Positions 26,504-35,946 of a stretch of DNA of 64,000 nt are shown in pieces. The translations under genes and the position numbers were made by a program. The notes below the pieces were generated by a model. That model made no database searches, had not been told where the DNA came from, and saw only the letters and a list, made by a program, of their open reading frames with translations. This DNA is from Bradyrhizobium nanningense. Lineage in GTDB: Bacteria > Pseudomonadota > Alphaproteobacteria > Rhizobiales > Xanthobacteraceae. Location of the stretch: positions 434,001 to 498,000 of the forward strand of contig NZ_LBJC01000020.1 in the NCBI RefSeq assembly GCF_004114535.1, read 5' to 3'. How positions within the stretch are numbered: the stretch's first letter is position 1; each line of letters opens with the position of its first letter.

Positions 26504-27550
26504 ATGAGCATCACCAGGCGCCAGGCGCTGATCGCGGGCTCCGCATGGGCCGGCGCATCGCTGCTGCCGGGACAATTGCGCGCCGAGGCCAAGCAGGTCT
26601 CGCTCGCTTTCGGACCGGTATCGCCGGTCTACGCCATCGGCATGATTGCGGAGCTGAAGGGGTACTTCAAAGACGAAGGGCTCGATTCCAAGCTCGTCAC
26701 CGGCAATGCCGGCACATTCGGTCGCCAGACGCTGGCGGCAGGGCAGGCGCTGTTTGCCCATGGCGATGCCAGCCACCCACTCCAGCTCGGTGCGCGCGGC
26801 AAGCCCTGCAAGATCCTGCTCGCGACCGAGATGGTGTGCTCCTACGCCAACATCGTGGTCCGGCAGGACCTCTACGACAGCGGCATCAATTTGGTCGAGA
26901 AACTCGCCGACTACAAGCGCCCCGATGGCGCCAAGCCGATCGTCGCCGCGACCGCGATCGGGTCCGGCACCTGGGTGTTCGGCACTTATGTGTTCGAAGC
27001 GCGCGGGCTGGGCAGCAAGGTGAATTGGGTCGCCGGCGGCGGGCCCAACACGATGTTCCCTTCGCTCCAGACCAAGCAGTTTGACGCCATCATGGCGCCG
27101 CCGAGCTGGATCGTCGAGGTCGAGAAGAAGGGCTTCGGCAGGACGATTTACGACACGTCCAAGCCGGGCGTGTTCGAGAAGGATTTCGGCGGGACGCTGC
27201 CGGTTCTGGTGATCTACACGCTCCAGGACACGGTCGAGCAGGACAAGGCGATGGTGCAGGCCTATGTCAACGCGATCTACCGCGCCATGGCCTTGGTGAA
27301 GGCGACGCCGCTCGCGGAAGTACAGGCGCTGGTCACGCCGAAATATTTCTCAGGGATCGATCCCGACGCGGTCAGTGCCGAACTCGGCTTCGACAAGTCG
27401 ACCTGGGCCTACGACGGTGTCATCGACAAGGCCGCGTTCGAACGCGGCGCCAAGGCCTGGTACCGCAAGGGCACGGATATTCCCGAGACCAAATACGAGG
27501 ATGTCGTCGATATGAGCTTCCTCCAGGCGGCCAGGGCGAAATACAAATGA
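26504..27550 (+). CDS. ABC importer substrate-binding protein (NMT1/SsuA type)
   Basis: A 348-residue periplasmic binding protein. The N-terminus MSITRRQALIAGSAWAGASLL is a twin-arginine-type signal. The mature part, with VSLAFGPVSPVYAIGMIAELKGYFKDEGL and GSGTWVFGTYVFEARGLG, is typical of the NMT1/THI5-like and SsuA/TauA group (sulfonates, taurine, thiamine precursors, aromatic acids). GGGAGGAGG lies just upstream. Its stop overlaps the ATPase start (ATGA). Confidence 0.9.
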   Translation: MSITRRQALIAGSAWAGASLLPGQLRAEAKQVSLAFGPVSPVYAIGMIAELKGYFKDEGLDSKLVTGNAGTFGRQTLAAGQALFAHGDASHPLQLGARGKPCKILLATEMVCSYANIVVRQDLYDSGINLVEKLADYKRPDGAKPIVAATAIGSGTWVFGTYVFEARGLGSKVNWVAGGGPNTMFPSLQTKQFDAIMAPPSWIVEVEKKGFGRTIYDTSKPGVFEKDFGGTLPVLVIYTLQDTVEQDKAMVQAYVNAIYRAMALVKATPLAEVQALVTPKYFSGIDPDAVSAELGFDKSTWAYDGVIDKAAFERGAKAWYRKGTDIPETKYEDVVDMSFLQAARAKYK

Positions 27551-28395
27551 TCGCCGCGCCAGGCCAAGGCCTTGCGATCGCGCGCGAGGAGGATCGAACA
27601 TCGGCAGCGCGCACCCGCATCGCCGTGCAGCGTCTTGCCAAGCGCTTCAACGCGTCCGGCCGCGAGTTCGTGGCGGTGGATGACGTCTCCTTCGAGGTCA
27701 AGCAGGGCGAGTTCGTTGCGCTGCTCGGTCCATCCGGCTGCGGCAAGAGCACCATCCTCAACATGGTCGCGGGGCTGCTGCCGCGCTCCGGCGGACGCAT
27801 CCTAATCGACCAGGACACGGTCGAGACCGGCAAGGTCAACCCCAGGGTCGGCTACGTCTTCCAGCGCGATACGCTGTTTCCCTGGCGCACCGTGGAGCAG
27901 AACATCGGCTACGGGCTGGAGATCGCCGGATTGCCCAAGACTGAGCGCACGCGGCGCGTTGCTTCGGCCGTCGAGAAGGCTGGTCTCTCGGGTTTTGGGC
28001 AGAGCTTTCCGCGCATGCTGTCTGGCGGCATGCGCCAGCGCGTCGCCTTGATGCGCACGCTGATCCTCGAACCTGAGATCCTGCTGATGGACGAGCCATT
28101 CGGCGCGCTCGACACCCACACCAAGCTGGAAATGCACAAGACGCTGCTGGAGATCTGGGAACGCGAGCGGCAGACCGTGCTGTTCGTGACGCACGATCTC
28201 GGCGAAGCCTTGACCTTGGCGAGCCGCATCATCCTGCTCTCGGCGCGGCCCGGACGTCTCAAGGAAGACTTCGACGTCGCTATCCCGCGTCCGCGCGACC
28301 CCGTTTCCGTGCGCGAGACCGCGGAATTCGGCCGCCTCTATTCGCACATCTGGCATTCCCTCGGCGAAGAGTTCCGCCGCACCAGGGCTGACTGA
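27547..28395 (+). CDS. ABC importer ATPase (SsuB/TauB type)
   Basis: A 282-residue ATPase. Walker A is LLGPSGCGKSTIL, the Q-loop is YVFQRDTLFPWRTVEQN, the signature is MLSGGMRQRVALMRTLI, Walker B is ILLMDEPFGALD, and the switch His is in LFVTHDLGEA. The first ~25 residues before AVQRLAKRF are extra and could be trimmed by a later start. It is coupled to the binding protein (overlap) and the permease (3-bp gap). Confidence 0.94.
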   Translation: MIAAPGQGLAIAREEDRTSAARTRIAVQRLAKRFNASGREFVAVDDVSFEVKQGEFVALLGPSGCGKSTILNMVAGLLPRSGGRILIDQDTVETGKVNPRVGYVFQRDTLFPWRTVEQNIGYGLEIAGLPKTERTRRVASAVEKAGLSGFGQSFPRMLSGGMRQRVALMRTLILEPEILLMDEPFGALDTHTKLEMHKTLLEIWERERQTVLFVTHDLGEALTLASRIILLSARPGRLKEDFDVAIPRPRDPVSVRETAEFGRLYSHIWHSLGEEFRRTRAD

Positions 28396-28397
28396 CC

Positions 28398-29249
28398 ATG
28401 TCCAACAGCCGCGCCGTCATCCTGTTCTGGCAACTGGCCATTCTCGCAGCTATTCTCGTCGTCTGGCAGTGGGGCTTCGAGTGGAGCAGGGCGCTGCTGC
28501 CGAAGGCCTACGTGCCGAAGGTCCTCGATCCTTATTTCGTCGCGAAGCCGTCGCTGATCTGGCAGAGTTTTTTGCGGCTCGGCTGCTTCGCCGATGCAGG
28601 CGGTTTCGCCACCTGCATCAAGAGCAACGACAACAATCTGTGGCTCGCCACGCTCGTCACCTTGAAGAACACCTGGTGGGGCTTTCTGTTCGGCGCGGCG
28701 AGCGGCATCGCGGCGGGCCTCGTCCTTGGCCGTTCGGATTTCCTTGCCCGCGTGTTCGGGCCCTACGTCGTGGCGCTCAACTCGATACCGCGCATTGCGC
28801 TGGTACCGCTCGTCATCCTGATCTTCGGCCTCGGCGACCTCTCCAAGATCGCCACCGCCTGGCTCGTCGTCTTCTTCGTGGTGTTCTTCAACACCTTCGA
28901 AGGGACGCGTGCGGTCGACCGCGATCAGATCGCCGCTGCCCGTCTGCTCGGCGCCAGCGAATTCACGGTGCTGCGCACCGTCGTGATCCCGTCCGCGCTG
29001 GCCTGGGTGTTCGCTTCGCTGCTACCGGCCGTGTCTTTTGCGCTGATCGGCGTCATCGTCGGCGAGTTCATCGGCGCCGAGCGCGGCCTCGGCAAGCTCA
29101 TCATCGAGGCCGAGGCGCGGGCCAATGCCAGCGAGATGATGGTTGCCATCTTCGTCATGATGTTCGTCGGCATCCTGCTCGCGATCGCGGTGCGCTCGCT
29201 GCAATCCTATCTGCTGCGATGGCAGCCGCAATTTGAGCCGTCGGCGTAG
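28398..29249 (+). CDS. ABC importer permease (SsuC/TauC type)
   Basis: A 283-residue inner-membrane permease with about six helices. The cytosolic EAA-type loop is visible as NTFEGTRAVDRDQIAAARLLGASEFTVLRTVVIPSALAWVFASL. The last helices include PAVSFALIGVIVGEFIGAERGLG, standard for this group. An extra loop after the first helix has two Cys (LGCFADAGGFATCIKSND). It ends the cluster and is convergent with the RNA methyltransferase gene, 3 bp apart. Confidence 0.92.
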   Translation: MSNSRAVILFWQLAILAAILVVWQWGFEWSRALLPKAYVPKVLDPYFVAKPSLIWQSFLRLGCFADAGGFATCIKSNDNNLWLATLVTLKNTWWGFLFGAASGIAAGLVLGRSDFLARVFGPYVVALNSIPRIALVPLVILIFGLGDLSKIATAWLVVFFVVFFNTFEGTRAVDRDQIAAARLLGASEFTVLRTVVIPSALAWVFASLLPAVSFALIGVIVGEFIGAERGLGKLIIEAEARANASEMMVAIFVMMFVGILLAIAVRSLQSYLLRWQPQFEPSA

Positions 29250-29252
29250 AAG

Positions 29253-30500
29253 TTACCGGCTGAACCGCGCCACCAGCTCCACATGCGGCGTGTGGCGGAA
29301 CTGATCGACCGGCACCACCGCCTCCAGCCGGTAGCCGCCGTCGATCAGCAGTCGCGCGTCGCGAGCGAAGGTCGCGACATTGCAGGACACCGCGACCACC
29401 ACTGGCATTTTGCTTGCAGCGAGCTTCAGGGCCTGCGCCTGCGCGCCCTGGCGCGGCGGATCAAAGACCACGGCGTCGAAGTCGCGCAGCTCGGGAGGCA
29501 CCAGGGGGCGGCGAAACAGGTCGCGCGATTCGCACTTGATCGGTTTCAGGCCTGGTGTGCGCGCTGCTTTCGCCAGTGCTGCGACGGCGCCGGCGTCGCT
29601 GTCGTACGCGGCGATGCGCGCCTTCTCGGCGAGCCGTAGCGCGAACGGGCCGACGCCGCAGAACAGATCAGCGACCTCCTTGGCCTTGCCGACGCGTTCG
29701 ACAACGAGTGCGGCCAGCGTGTCTTCGCCCGCGACGGTTGCCTGCAGGAATGAGCCCGGCGGCAGCGTCACCTCGGCGCGGCCCATCTTCACAATTGGCG
29801 GCAAGCGTTGCAGCACCAGCTCGCCATGCCGCGTCAGCCGTGCCAGGCGATGCTGCTCGGCGACGCGCGACAGCGCAGTGACCAGCGGCGTCGGCAGCGG
29901 CCCGGAGCCGCGCACGTCGATATCGAGGCCGTTGGCGGTGGCGGTAACCTGGATGTCGAGCGGCTTGGTCACCGGCATCTTCGACGTCAGCGGTTCGGCG
30001 ATCGCCCAGGCTGCATCGAGCGCGCCGTCGAGCGCGGGATCGAGGATCGGGCAGCGATCAATGGGAATGACGTCGTGCGAGCTCGTCGCGGAGAAACCGA
30101 CCTTGAGGATGTCGTGCGTGCCGAACCGGCCGTGCAGGGTGATGCGCCGGCGGCCGGCGCCGTGGGCGTCGACCAGCGGCGCCACCTCACAATCGATGCC
30201 GGCCTGTGCCAGCGTCTCCACCACGATGCCGCGCTTCCAGGCGTGATAGGGCTCTGCCGCCCAGTGCTGGATCGCGCAGCCGCCGCAGACGCCGAAATGC
30301 GGGCAGAACGGTTCGATGCGTTCCGGGCTTGCGACCTCCACCGCGAGCAGCTTGCGGCGGTCGGGATGATGCCCCACGACGTGGTCGACCTCGACGGTCT
30401 CGCCGCCGAGCGTGTAGGGCACGTAGATCGCATCGCCCGCGGTGAGGCAAACGCCGTCGCCGCGATGACCGACATGATCGATGGTCAGACGCTCAACCAC
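29253..30500 (-). CDS. TrmA/RlmD-family 5-methyluridine RNA methyltransferase
   Basis: A 415-residue SAM-dependent uracil-C5 methyltransferase. An N-terminal TRAM-like part is followed by the iron-sulfur cysteines [15 protein letters not shown], the SAM motif [19 protein letters not shown], the [11 protein letters not shown] motif and the catalytic Cys in [15 protein letters not shown]. Whether it acts on tRNA or 23S rRNA is unclear. GTG 30500 is chosen; it overlaps the tlyA stop, so the two RNA-modification genes are coupled. Confidence 0.92.
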   Translation of the reverse strand: MVERLTIDHVGHRGDGVCLTAGDAIYVPYTLGGETVEVDHVVGHHPDRRKLLAVEVASPERIEPFCPHFGVCGGCAIQHWAAEPYHAWKRGIVVETLAQAGIDCEVAPLVDAHGAGRRRITLHGRFGTHDILKVGFSATSSHDVIPIDRCPILDPALDGALDAAWAIAEPLTSKMPVTKPLDIQVTATANGLDIDVRGSGPLPTPLVTALSRVAEQHRLARLTRHGELVLQRLPPIVKMGRAEVTLPPGSFLQATVAGEDTLAALVVERVGKAKEVADLFCGVGPFALRLAEKARIAAYDSDAGAVAALAKAARTPGLKPIKCESRDLFRRPLVPPELRDFDAVVFDPPRQGAQAQALKLAASKMPVVVAVSCNVATFARDARLLIDGGYRLEAVVPVDQFRHTPHVELVARFSR

Positions 30501-31227
30501 GGCGCGCGCCCAGGAAGAATTCGATATTGCCGTCACCGCCCGCGATCGAGGAGGGAAAGACCTCGATATCGGTGCAGCCGAGCGACGCGGCAAAGGCCGC
30601 GATGTCGTCGCAGATCTCCTGGTGCACGGCGGCGTCGCGGACGATGCCCTTCTTGTTGTGCTTCCTGTCAGCCTCGAATTGCGGCTTGATCAGCGCCAGC
30701 AGGCTCATCGGCGCGGCGGCGAGGGACAGTGCCACCGGCAGCACCGTCTTGAGCGAGATGAAGCTGACGTCGATGACGACGACATCGGGCCGCGCCGGCA
30801 GCCGCTTGCCGTCGTAGCTGCGGATGTCGGTCTCCTCCATCGACACGATCTTGGGATGATCGCGCAGCGAGGGATGCAGCTGGCTGGTGCCGACGTCGAT
30901 GGCGAACACCAGGCTCGCGCCGTTGGCCAGCAGCACCTCGGTGAAGCCGCCCGTGGACGCGCCGACGTCGAGGCAGACATGATCCTCGATCTCGATTCTG
31001 TAGCGTTCCAGTGCGCCGGCGAGCTTGACGCCGCCGCGCGAGACGTAGGGGTGCGCCGGTTCGGCCTGGATCACGGCGTTCTCGGCAATCGTCTCCGACG
31101 GTTTTGAAACCTGCTTGTCGTCGGCCGTGACGAGGCCGGCCTCGATCGCCGCGCGCGCCCGCGCCCGGCTCTCGAACAGGCCGCGCTCGACCAGCAATAC
31201 ATCTGCGCGCTTGCGGGCAGGGGACAT
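30493..31227 (-). CDS. tlyA: TlyA-family rRNA 2'-O-methyltransferase
   Basis: A 244-residue protein with an N-terminal S4 RNA-binding domain ([27 protein letters not shown]) and a FtsJ/RrmJ-like methyltransferase domain ([50 protein letters not shown]). TlyA methylates rRNA riboses in bacteria where it has been studied. ATG 31227 and GTG 31230 are both possible starts. Confidence 0.92.
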   Translation of the reverse strand: MSPARKRADVLLVERGLFESRARARAAIEAGLVTADDKQVSKPSETIAENAVIQAEPAHPYVSRGGVKLAGALERYRIEIEDHVCLDVGASTGGFTEVLLANGASLVFAIDVGTSQLHPSLRDHPKIVSMEETDIRSYDGKRLPARPDVVVIDVSFISLKTVLPVALSLAAAPMSLLALIKPQFEADRKHNKKGIVRDAAVHQEICDDIAAFAASLGCTDIEVFPSSIAGGDGNIEFFLGARRG

Positions 31228-31266
31228 CACGCTCTCATGGTCCGCTTCTTGGGACGGTTGATGGGC

Positions 31267-31821
31267 TTATGTAGCCATCAATCGCGCGGCCGCCATCCGG
31301 ACGCAAGCCTCGAACGCGGCCAGATCGTGCCAGACGTCGATCGGCATCACGGCCGGCGTCACCAGGGGGCAGCCATGCAGCTCCAGCGCATGGATCATCA
31401 TGAGATTGTCGACGAGGCCGAAATCCTCGACGATCAGCCCCTGCGCGTCGACCAGCCGCCCGTCCTCGGACGTCACGTCCATGAAGCGGCCCACGCGGTC
31501 GGCATAGGTGGCGCCGTCGTTGGAATAGGCGAGACAGAACTTGCGGCGCCCGGCCATGTAGCCCAGCTCGTAGACGGTGCCGGGATCGGCGCCGGCGCCG
31601 CGGAACGGGGTGAGGTTGGCGATGATGGCATCGGCCTCGTCCATCATCGCCTCGTTGCCGCAGAAGATCTGCCGTGCGGCATCAGGCGCGGTGAGATCGA
31701 TGGCGTTGTCGAGGGGATAGAGGCCGGTGAGGCCATGAGCCGCGCAAATCGCGACCTTCCGTCGGCCGATCTCGATCGCATCCGGCAGGAACACGTCGGG
31801 ACCTGCCAGATAGATTTTCAT
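31267..31821 (-). CDS. Nucleoside 2-deoxyribosyltransferase family protein
   Basis: A 184-residue protein with MKIYLAGPDVFLPDA at the N-terminus, DEADAIIANLTPFRGAGADPGTVYELGYMAG (the catalytic Asp/Glu region) and a C-terminal DNLMMIHAL. These match the nucleoside 2-deoxyribosyltransferase family, which exchanges bases on deoxyribonucleosides or hydrolyses nucleotides. It lies 37 bp upstream of tlyA, with a repeat element on its other side. Confidence 0.9.
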   Translation of the reverse strand: MKIYLAGPDVFLPDAIEIGRRKVAICAAHGLTGLYPLDNAIDLTAPDAARQIFCGNEAMMDEADAIIANLTPFRGAGADPGTVYELGYMAGRRKFCLAYSNDGATYADRVGRFMDVTSEDGRLVDAQGLIVEDFGLVDNLMMIHALELHGCPLVTPAVMPIDVWHDLAAFEACVRMAAARLMAT

Positions 31822-31877
31822 GCGTCAGTACCGGAAAATCTGGGTCGAGGAGCAAGCCGGAGGGTGCCCGGTCTGCT

Positions 31878-32024
31878 CCCTCCCCCGCTTGCGGGGGAGG
31901 GGTGGGGAGAGGGTGTCTCAGCTAGCGAGACCCCCAAAGAAGAGAAAACCCTCACTCGGATCGCACTGGACGATGCTTCGCATCGCCAGGAGCGATCCGA
32001 CCTCTCCCGCAAGCCGGAGAGGTG
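31878..32024. repeat. Intergenic palindromic repeat cluster
   Basis: CTCCCCCGCTTGCGGGGGAG is a near-perfect palindrome near 31881-31902, followed by a GGTGGGGAGAGGG block. Further on, CTCTCCCGCAAGCCGGAGAG forms a second one near 32002-32021, with GATGCTTCGCATC between them. From memory this resembles a family of repeats scattered in Bradyrhizobium. It fills the gap between dxs and the deoxyribosyltransferase gene. Confidence 0.6.
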
Positions 32025-32033
32025 AACTCACTA

Positions 32034-33962
32034 TCAGGCCAACTTGACCGTCTCGGCCTTCACGTCCTTGCCGAGCGCTTCGAACACCTTGGCGACGATG
32101 CCCTTGGCGTCGAGACCGGCACGGCCGTACATCGCGGCGGGCGTGTCGTGGTCCTGGAACACGTCGGGCAGCACCATCGAGCGGAACTTGACCATGCCGC
32201 TGTCGAGCACGCCCTGGTCGGTCAGGAATTGCGCGACATGCGAGCCGAAGCCGCCGACCGAGCCTTCCTCGATCGTGATCAGGATCTCGTGGTCACGGGC
32301 GAGCTTGAGCACCAGTTCGGTGTCGAGCGGCTTCATGAAGCGCGCATCGGCGATCGTGGTGGAAAGGCCGTGGGCGGCGAGCTCGTCGGCGGCCTTCTCG
32401 CATTCGGCGAGGCGCGTGCCGAAGGAGAGCAGGGCGATCTTGCTGCCCTGGCGGATCATGCGGCCCTTGCCGATCTCGAGCGGAATGCCGACCTCGGGCA
32501 TCTCGACGCCGCGGCCTTCGCCGCGCGGATAGCGCAGCGAGCTCGGACGGTCGTCGATCGCGACCTGGGTCGCTACCATGTGGACTAGCTCGGCCTCATC
32601 GGCCGCCGCCATGATCACCATGTTCGGCAGACAGCCGAGATAGGCGTTGTCGAACGAGCCGGCATGCGTGGCGCCGTCGGCGCCGACGAGGCCGGCGCGG
32701 TCGATCGCGAAGCGGACGGGCAGGCTCTGGATCGCGACGTCATGCACGATCTGGTCGTAGCCGCGCTGCAGGAAGGTCGAGTAGATCGCGCAGAACGGCT
32801 TGTAGCCTTCGGTCGCAAGACCTGCTGCGAAGGTCACCGCGTGCTGCTCGGCGATGCCGACGTCGAAGGTGCGGTCGGGGAAGGCCTTGTTGAAGATGTC
32901 GACGCCGGTGCCCGACGGCATCGCCGCGGTGATGGCGACGATCTTGTCGTCCTTCTCGGCTTCCTTGACCAGGCTCTGGCCGAACACGTTCTGATAGGCC
33001 GGCGCGTTCGGCTTGGCCTTGGCCTGGGTGCCGGTGGCAACATCGAACTTGACGACGGCGTGGTACTTGTCGGCGGAGGCTTCCGCCGGGCCGTAGCCCT
33101 TGCCCTTCTGGGTCACGACGTGGACCAGGATCGGGCCGGTCTCCATGTCGCGGACGTTCTTCAGCACGGGCAGCAGATGGTCGAGATTGTGGCCGTCGAT
33201 CGGGCCGACATAGTAGAAGCCGAGCTCCTCGAACAGCGTGCCGCCGTCCATCATGAAGCCGCGGGAATATTCCTCGACGCGGTTGGCGCGGTTGGCGATG
33301 ATCTTGGGCAGGCGCTTGTTGATCTGCTTGGCCGCATCGCGCAGCGTGCGATAGGTCTTGCCGGAATAGAGGCGCGACAGATAGGCGCTCATTGCGCCGA
33401 CCGGCGGCGCAATCGACATGTCGTTGTCGTTGAGAATGACGATCAGGCGCGAGTTCATCGCACCCGCATTGTTCATGGCCTCATAGGCCATGCCGGCCGA
33501 CATTGCGCCGTCGCCGATCACGGCGATGACGTTGTTCTTGCCGCCGGAGAGGTCGCGCGCCACCGCCATGCCGAGGCCGGCGGAGATCGAGGTGGAGGAA
33601 TGTGCGGCGCCGAACGGATCGTAATCGCTCTCGCTGCGCTTGGTGAAGCCGGACAGGCCGCCGCCGGTGCGCAGCGTGCGGATGCGGTCGCGCCGGCCGG
33701 TGAGAATCTTGTGCGGATAGGCCTGGTGGCCGACGTCCCAGATCAGCCGGTCGCGCGGCGTGTCGAAGACGTAATGGATCGCGGTGGTGAGCTCGACCAC
33801 GCCGAGGCCCGCGCCGAAGTGACCGCCGGTCACCGAGACGGCATCGATGGTCTCCTGCCGCAGCTCGTCGGCGACCTGGCGAACCTGCTCGATCTTGAGC
33901 TTGCGCAGGTCGTCCGGCGTCCGGATGGTGTCGAGAAGCGGCGTTTTACTGTATGCGTTCAC
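32034..33962 (-). CDS. dxs: 1-deoxy-D-xylulose-5-phosphate synthase
   Basis: A 642-residue thiamine-diphosphate enzyme that condenses pyruvate and glyceraldehyde 3-phosphate, the first step of the MEP isoprenoid route. Features include [41 protein letters not shown] (the GDG...NN ThDP motif), [12 protein letters not shown], and [17 protein letters not shown] in the pyrimidine-binding domain. GTG 33962 ([11 protein letters not shown]) is preferred over TTG 33974 because GGA lies 8 bases before it and family members start there. Confidence 0.95.
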   Translation of the reverse strand: MNAYSKTPLLDTIRTPDDLRKLKIEQVRQVADELRQETIDAVSVTGGHFGAGLGVVELTTAIHYVFDTPRDRLIWDVGHQAYPHKILTGRRDRIRTLRTGGGLSGFTKRSESDYDPFGAAHSSTSISAGLGMAVARDLSGGKNNVIAVIGDGAMSAGMAYEAMNNAGAMNSRLIVILNDNDMSIAPPVGAMSAYLSRLYSGKTYRTLRDAAKQINKRLPKIIANRANRVEEYSRGFMMDGGTLFEELGFYYVGPIDGHNLDHLLPVLKNVRDMETGPILVHVVTQKGKGYGPAEASADKYHAVVKFDVATGTQAKAKPNAPAYQNVFGQSLVKEAEKDDKIVAITAAMPSGTGVDIFNKAFPDRTFDVGIAEQHAVTFAAGLATEGYKPFCAIYSTFLQRGYDQIVHDVAIQSLPVRFAIDRAGLVGADGATHAGSFDNAYLGCLPNMVIMAAADEAELVHMVATQVAIDDRPSSLRYPRGEGRGVEMPEVGIPLEIGKGRMIRQGSKIALLSFGTRLAECEKAADELAAHGLSTTIADARFMKPLDTELVLKLARDHEILITIEEGSVGGFGSHVAQFLTDQGVLDSGMVKFRSMVLPDVFQDHDTPAAMYGRAGLDAKGIVAKVFEALGKDVKAETVKLA

Positions 33963-34558
33963 GGCGATTTCCAATTTGTCAGCCCCGGAAGGTCATTCCG
34001 GGGCGCGATGGGTTTGCACAATATCGGCGCAGCGCGAGTCCTAACCGTCGGAGCCACCTGCATGGGGCAAAGCCCCGTCTTCAAGCTTAGGTAAGCTTAA
34101 GTGCGCTCCGGTTCAGTCTCTGTGATCCCTGTCACTTAGATCGGCTTCGTCCGTCCCAAGCCAATTTCATTAGCAGTTTGAAGCGCTTGTCGTCGGTATT
34201 CAGTGCCCACGCAAGGCTTGCAAAAAGCCACACTCGGCGCAGCTTTACACCAAAGCTGGGGCCAAAGCCAACCCGCTGGACCGATTAGGGGTATGCAGAT
34301 GCAACCGGCGGGCCAGAGTGGTTAACCGTGGCGCAGGACGTCTGGTTCCAGGCTTGCCTGGTGCTTGGTCAGGCTTTTTTGTGCAATTGGGGCCTCCCGG
34401 TGCCGATTCGGAGCCGGCCAATTCCCGATCCACAGCAATGGAACCGCGGCCCGTCGCAGAAGCGGCGCCGTGCGATCCTGAAAGCAATGGCAGACGCCGC
34501 GCTCCTAGCGAAGACGTTCCATGGGAGTGCGGTCAGAGACGGAGCGGGGGACCTCGGC
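33963..34558. other. Long intergenic region between xseB and dxs
   Basis: This 596-bp gap holds the dxs promoter and no supported protein gene. It contains a plus-strand hairpin with a T-run at 34356-34380 (separate entry) and AAGCTTAGGTAAGCTTAAG near 34083. Plus-strand frames across it are shadows of xseB or are low-complexity. A small RNA on the plus strand ending at the hairpin is possible. Confidence 0.4.
34356..34380 (+). terminator. Rho-independent-like terminator with no known gene upstream
   Basis: GCCTG (34356-34360) pairs with CAGGC (34370-34374), followed directly by TTTTTT. The upstream CCAGGC (34348-34353) could instead pair with GCCTGG, so two mutually exclusive hairpins are possible. 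No plus-strand gene lies in the 394 bp before it, so it may end a small RNA. Confidence 0.45.
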
Positions 34559-34810
34559 CTACTGGACGTCGAGCGGAGCCGTGCCGGTGGCCTGGCCGCT
34601 GGCATCAGTGGTGATCTTGTCGACGCGCGCCTCGGCCTGGCGCAGCAACTCCTCGCAGCGGCGCTTCAGCGCCTCGCCGCGCTCGTAGATCGTCACGGAT
34701 TCCTCGAGCGGCACCTTGCCATCCTCGAGCCGCTTCACGATCGTTTCGAGTTCCTCGATCGCGCGCTCGAAGGTGAGCCTGGAGACGTCGACTTGGGTGT
34801 TTTCGGCCAT
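34559..34810 (-). CDS. xseB: Exodeoxyribonuclease VII small subunit
   Basis: An 83-residue helical protein. LTFERAIEELETIVKRLEDGKVPLEESVTIYERGEALKRRCEELL is the complete XseB hairpin-of-helices domain that packs onto XseA. ATG 34810 follows the frame; the longer start at 34846 precedes a normal N-terminus (MAENTQVD). It lies between the histone-deacetylase-family gene and dxs, a usual rhizobial order. Confidence 0.95.
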   Translation of the reverse strand: MAENTQVDVSRLTFERAIEELETIVKRLEDGKVPLEESVTIYERGEALKRRCEELLRQAEARVDKITTDASGQATGTAPLDVQ

Positions 34811-34884
34811 ATCCGTTTCCGATTGCCCGATTCGCTTAGCCCACAATGAAGGCGGGTTTTGCGGGCTTTATGTGGCGAGTGCTT

Positions 34885-35814
34885 TCAAGCGCCCATCAGG
34901 GCGCCGACATGCGCCGTAACAGATTCTTTCAGTCCTTGCAGGTCATAGCCGCCCTCGAGCACCGAGACAACACGCCCTCCGGCGGTCTTGTCGGCGAGAT
35001 CCACCAGCTTGCGCGTCACCCACGCATAGTCCTCCGCGCGCAAATTCAGCGAGGCCAGCGGATCGCGGTAATGCGCGTCGAAGCCGGCGGAGATGACGAG
35101 CAGCTCGGGGCTGAATTTTTCGAGCTGCGGCAGGATCAAATTCTCGAAGGCGGAGCGGAATTCCGGCCCGCCGTCCTCGGAGGCGAGCGGCGCGTTGACG
35201 ATGGTGTCGTGATCGCCGCGCTCGCTCTTGGCGCCGGTGCCCGGAAACAGCGGCATCTGGTGCGTCGAGCAGTACATCACGGTCGGGTCCGACCAGAAGA
35301 TGTCCTGGGTGCCGTTGCCGTGATGCACGTCGAAATCGACGATGGCAGCGCGTTTGATGCCGTATTTGCGCTGCGCATGGCGCGCGGCGATGGCGACATT
35401 GTCGAAGAAGCAGAAGCCCATCGGCTTGCCGATCTCGGCGTGATGTCCGGGCGGGCGCACCGCGACGAAGGCGTTGCGGTGCTCGCCCGCCATCACCGCT
35501 TCGGTCGCCGCGACCGCGCCGCCGACGCCGCGCATCACAGCTTCCCACGTGCCTGGCGACATCGACGTGTCGCCGTCGACATAGACCTGCCCACTGGTCG
35601 GCGCGATGTGGCGCAGTTCGGTGACGTAATGCTCGTTGTGACAGAGCGTGACGAGATCGAGATCGCCTTCCGGCGCCTGGTCGCGCGCCAGGAACTGGAA
35701 GCGCTCATGCGACAGCGCTTCCTCCACCGCACGCAGGCGATCGGGCCTTTCCGGGTGTCCCGGTGGGGTGACATGGTCGAGGCAGGCCTTGTGGGAAAGG
35801 AGAAGCGTGCTCAT
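34885..35814 (-). CDS. Histone deacetylase / acetylpolyamine amidohydrolase family protein
   Basis: A 309-residue zinc hydrolase of the class II deacetylase type. [41 protein letters not shown] (paired catalytic His), [18 protein letters not shown] (zinc Asp and His) and [14 protein letters not shown] (second zinc Asp) are all present. In bacteria such proteins remove acetyl groups from small amines or proteins. It is probably co-transcribed with xseB (74-bp gap). Confidence 0.93.
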   Translation of the reverse strand: MSTLLLSHKACLDHVTPPGHPERPDRLRAVEEALSHERFQFLARDQAPEGDLDLVTLCHNEHYVTELRHIAPTSGQVYVDGDTSMSPGTWEAVMRGVGGAVAATEAVMAGEHRNAFVAVRPPGHHAEIGKPMGFCFFDNVAIAARHAQRKYGIKRAAIVDFDVHHGNGTQDIFWSDPTVMYCSTHQMPLFPGTGAKSERGDHDTIVNAPLASEDGGPEFRSAFENLILPQLEKFSPELLVISAGFDAHYRDPLASLNLRAEDYAWVTRKLVDLADKTAGGRVVSVLEGGYDLQGLKESVTAHVGALMGA

Positions 35815-35946
35815 CAGGTCGGCCTCACAAGAAACGGGCTTTCGTCGTCGCTTGGCGCATCCGGCGCCAAAACGCAATGCAAAACCAATCTATGCCCTTG
35901 GGCGGCAATGGCAAAGGGGCGTGCGGGCCTGGTCGTTTGATCCCGA

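Noticed and set aside
24869..26776. Minus-strand frame of 635 codons
   Set aside because: It is antisense to the lyase and CoA-transferase genes, which have clear motifs and coupled starts.
32664..34094. Plus-strand frame of 476 codons
   Set aside because: Antisense to dxs; the composition is typical of a high-GC shadow frame.
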